Shown one piece after another: positions 6,566-8,140 of a stretch of 8,140 nt of DNA (position 1 is the stretch's first letter; the number at the start of each line of letters is the position of its first letter). This stretch comes from Clostridia bacterium (GTDB lineage Bacteria; Bacillota; Clostridia; Oscillospirales; Butyricicoccaceae). The position numbers were made by a program, and so were the translations under genes. The stretch lies in contig JAFZPW010000099.1 of NCBI GenBank assembly GCA_017552495.1, positions 1 through 8,140 on the forward strand. The letters run 5' to 3'. Below the pieces are notes generated by a model. That model was not told where the DNA came from, searched no databases, and saw nothing but the letters and a program-made list of their open reading frames with translations.

Positions 6566-8140
6566 ATGGAAGAACAATCTGTAAAAAAAAGAGGCTGGGT
6601 CAAGAATGCCGTCATCGTTTTTTTGTCGGTGATGCTGGTTTTGACCTTCTTTTCCCGCACCATTATGAACCGTTCGCTGCCCGAGGTGGCAACGGCCAGC
6701 GTGTCGTCCGGAAGCATCAATGCCCGCATCCGCGGCACAGGCGCGGTGACGGCCGGCGACAGTTATGAACTGGTCGTCAAGCAGACACGCAAGGTAGAGA
6801 CCGTTTACGTCAAAGTGGGCGAACGGGTGGAAACGGGCGATGTTCTCTTTGTGCTTTCCGACGCCGACAGCACGGAGCTCAAGGAAGCGCAGGAGCTTTT
6901 GGAATCGCTCCAGCTTTCTTATCAGCGCGCGCTGCTTGATTTGACCGAGCGGGATTACGCCAAGGAAAACCGCGACATTCAAAAGGGCCGGGATGCCATG
7001 GCCAAGGCCAACGCCGCCATGCTTGCCAACGCCTATACGCCGGATGAACTTGCCGCCTCCGCCGCCGCCATCCGCGACGCCGAGCGCACCCAGGCCGATT
7101 TGGAAACCGCGCTGGGCGAGGCCGAAAAATCGGTGACGCAGTACGAAGAAAGCGTCGGCACACTGGAACAGCAACTCAAAACACTGGACAGCGAAATGGA
7201 AAAACTGTCCAAAACCATTGACGATGAAGATGAGCAGTTGACGGCGCTGAAACGCGGCATCAATAAGCCGGAGGAAAGGCTCAAAACAGCGCAGGAACAA
7301 TTAAAAAATGCGGAAGTCGCTTACGGGCAGTTGCGTATTACGCACGGCGAAGCCTATGATTCCCTTTTTAACAAAGCAAAGGAAATCGTTGGGACTGGCA
7401 GCGAGATTGACATCATTCGTCAAATGGAGGCGCTGGTTGAGAGCACCAGCACCGAGGAAGGCTACTTCGCAACCGAAGAGGAAAAAACGGCGTTCAATCT
7501 GTTCAGCGCTGCGCAGGAGGAGATTGATACCGCCCGTGCCGAAATTGAGCGTTTACAAAAGATTATTACCGAAAACATCAGCGTACAGGAGCAGATCGCG
7601 GCGCTCACCAAGTCCATTGAAGAACACGAGGACGAGCTTCAGGAGAAAAGCCTGGAGTCCCGGGAGGTCAATCGCCAGCTTTTTTCCGCTGCACAGAATC
7701 TTGCAGGCGCCCAGCAGTGGCGGGATTCCCTGAAAGGCCAGAACGCCGCGCAGGGAGAACTTATCACGCAGTTAAAGGACGCCGATAACGCGCTTCAACA
7801 GCGCAAAATCGATTATGATAACGCAGCGGAAGAGTATGAACGGCTGAAAACCTCGCTGGAGGATATGCTCTTTGCCCTTGCGGAGCAAAAGAAGAACGAC
7901 GACAAGAGCATTGCGCGGGAGAATCTGGATCTACAGGATCAGAAAAAGAAAATCGCCCGGCAGGAAGAGGTCGTTGCCGGTTTGCAGACCGATTCCGTGG
8001 GCCGCGAGATCACGGCGCCGGTATCCGGTCTGGTCAGCGCCGTCAATGTGACGGCAGGGCGTGACGCCGCCGCCAACGAGACCCTTGCCGTCATTGAACT
8101 GGTGGATCGCGGCTATACGCTCCGCCTTCCTGTGACCAAC
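6566..8140 (+). CDS. HlyD/MacA-type membrane fusion (adaptor) protein with very long coiled-coil hairpin (3'-partial)
   Basis: An open frame of 525 codons from ATG 6566 runs to the window edge without a stop. It starts 10 bp after the MalG-like gene, with AAGG at 6554-6557 as a modest ribosome-binding site. Residues 1-11 are polar and basic, and about 12-31 form one membrane segment, giving an outside-facing protein. The first lipoyl half-motif lies at about 55-98 (GTGAV, then VKVGERVETGDVLFVLSD). Residues about 100-478 are rich in E, K, Q and A with heptad-like patterns, forming a long helical hairpin. The second lipoyl half follows at about 480-515 (ITAPVSGLVSAV, 482-493), and the window ends just as the beta-barrel should begin. 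This order is diagnostic of periplasmic-adaptor-type proteins of exporters. In Gram-positives such proteins usually pair with MacB-type ABC exporters (YknX with YknYZ), so a permease/ATPase pair may follow. Its place behind importer genes is unusual. Confidence 0.88.
   Translation, partial: MEEQSVKKRGWVKNAVIVFLSVMLVLTFFSRTIMNRSLPEVATASVSSGSINARIRGTGAVTAGDSYELVVKQTRKVETVYVKVGERVETGDVLFVLSDADSTELKEAQELLESLQLSYQRALLDLTERDYAKENRDIQKGRDAMAKANAAMLANAYTPDELAASAAAIRDAERTQADLETALGEAEKSVTQYEESVGTLEQQLKTLDSEMEKLSKTIDDEDEQLTALKRGINKPEERLKTAQEQLKNAEVAYGQLRITHGEAYDSLFNKAKEIVGTGSEIDIIRQMEALVESTSTEEGYFATEEEKTAFNLFSAAQEEIDTARAEIERLQKIITENISVQEQIAALTKSIEEHEDELQEKSLESREVNRQLFSAAQNLAGAQQWRDSLKGQNAAQGELITQLKDADNALQQRKIDYDNAAEEYERLKTSLEDMLFALAEQKKNDDKSIARENLDLQDQKKKIARQEEVVAGLQTDSVGREITAPVSGLVSAVNVTAGRDAAANETLAVIELVDRGYTLRLPVTN

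Noticed and set aside
6425..7300. A 291-codon minus-strand open frame overlapping the MalG-like and adaptor genes.
   Set aside because: It crosses a junction of two well-supported plus-strand genes, has no family resemblance, and has biased composition typical of antisense shadows.
7308..7733. A 141-codon plus-strand open frame rich in Arg, Ser and Pro.
   Set aside because: It lies wholly inside the adaptor coding region in another frame; the adaptor frame has a continuous coiled coil and both lipoyl halves.

Overview
The window looks like a chromosomal segment of a Gram-positive anaerobe of the Clostridia, most likely Oscillospiraceae/Ruminococcaceae-like. This placement is an inference. 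It rests on moderately GC-rich coding DNA, a strong GGAGG ribosome-binding site, a lipoprotein solute-binding protein, and a Tet(M)-like translation factor joined to a YacP/Rae1-type NYN nuclease. All supported genes are on the + strand, and both ends of the window cut through genes.

Region 1 (1-2217) is the 3' part of a gene for an EF-G/Tet(M)-family ribosome-binding GTPase. The GTPase domain lies upstream of the window. After EF-G-like domains II-V the protein carries a complete C-terminal domain closely resembling Bacillus subtilis YacP (Rae1), an endoribonuclease known to cleave mRNA in the ribosomal A site. This is the most interesting single object here: a ribosomal A-site factor apparently fused to a ribosome-dependent RNase.

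Region 2 (2218-2403) is the only real intergenic gap. It holds a plausible promoter with a perfect TATAAT, a second extended -10 candidate, a pair of imperfect direct repeats flanking these promoters, and a good Shine-Dalgarno. No convincing terminator separates it from gene 1.

Region 3 (2404-8140) is a tight operon: a large two-part lipoprotein (propeller-like N-terminal half plus a family 1 solute-binding C-terminal half), a MalF/UgpA-like permease (20-bp overlap), a MalG/UgpE-like permease (ATGA overlap), and, 10 bp later, a HlyD/MacA-type membrane fusion protein that runs off the right edge with no stop. The first three genes make an ABC importer, probably for a sugar or oligosaccharide, with no ATPase gene in the window. 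The adaptor is typical of exporters and does not belong to standard importer operons. Either a second transport system starts here in the same transcript, or the adaptor works with the importer. The sequence downstream of the window would decide.
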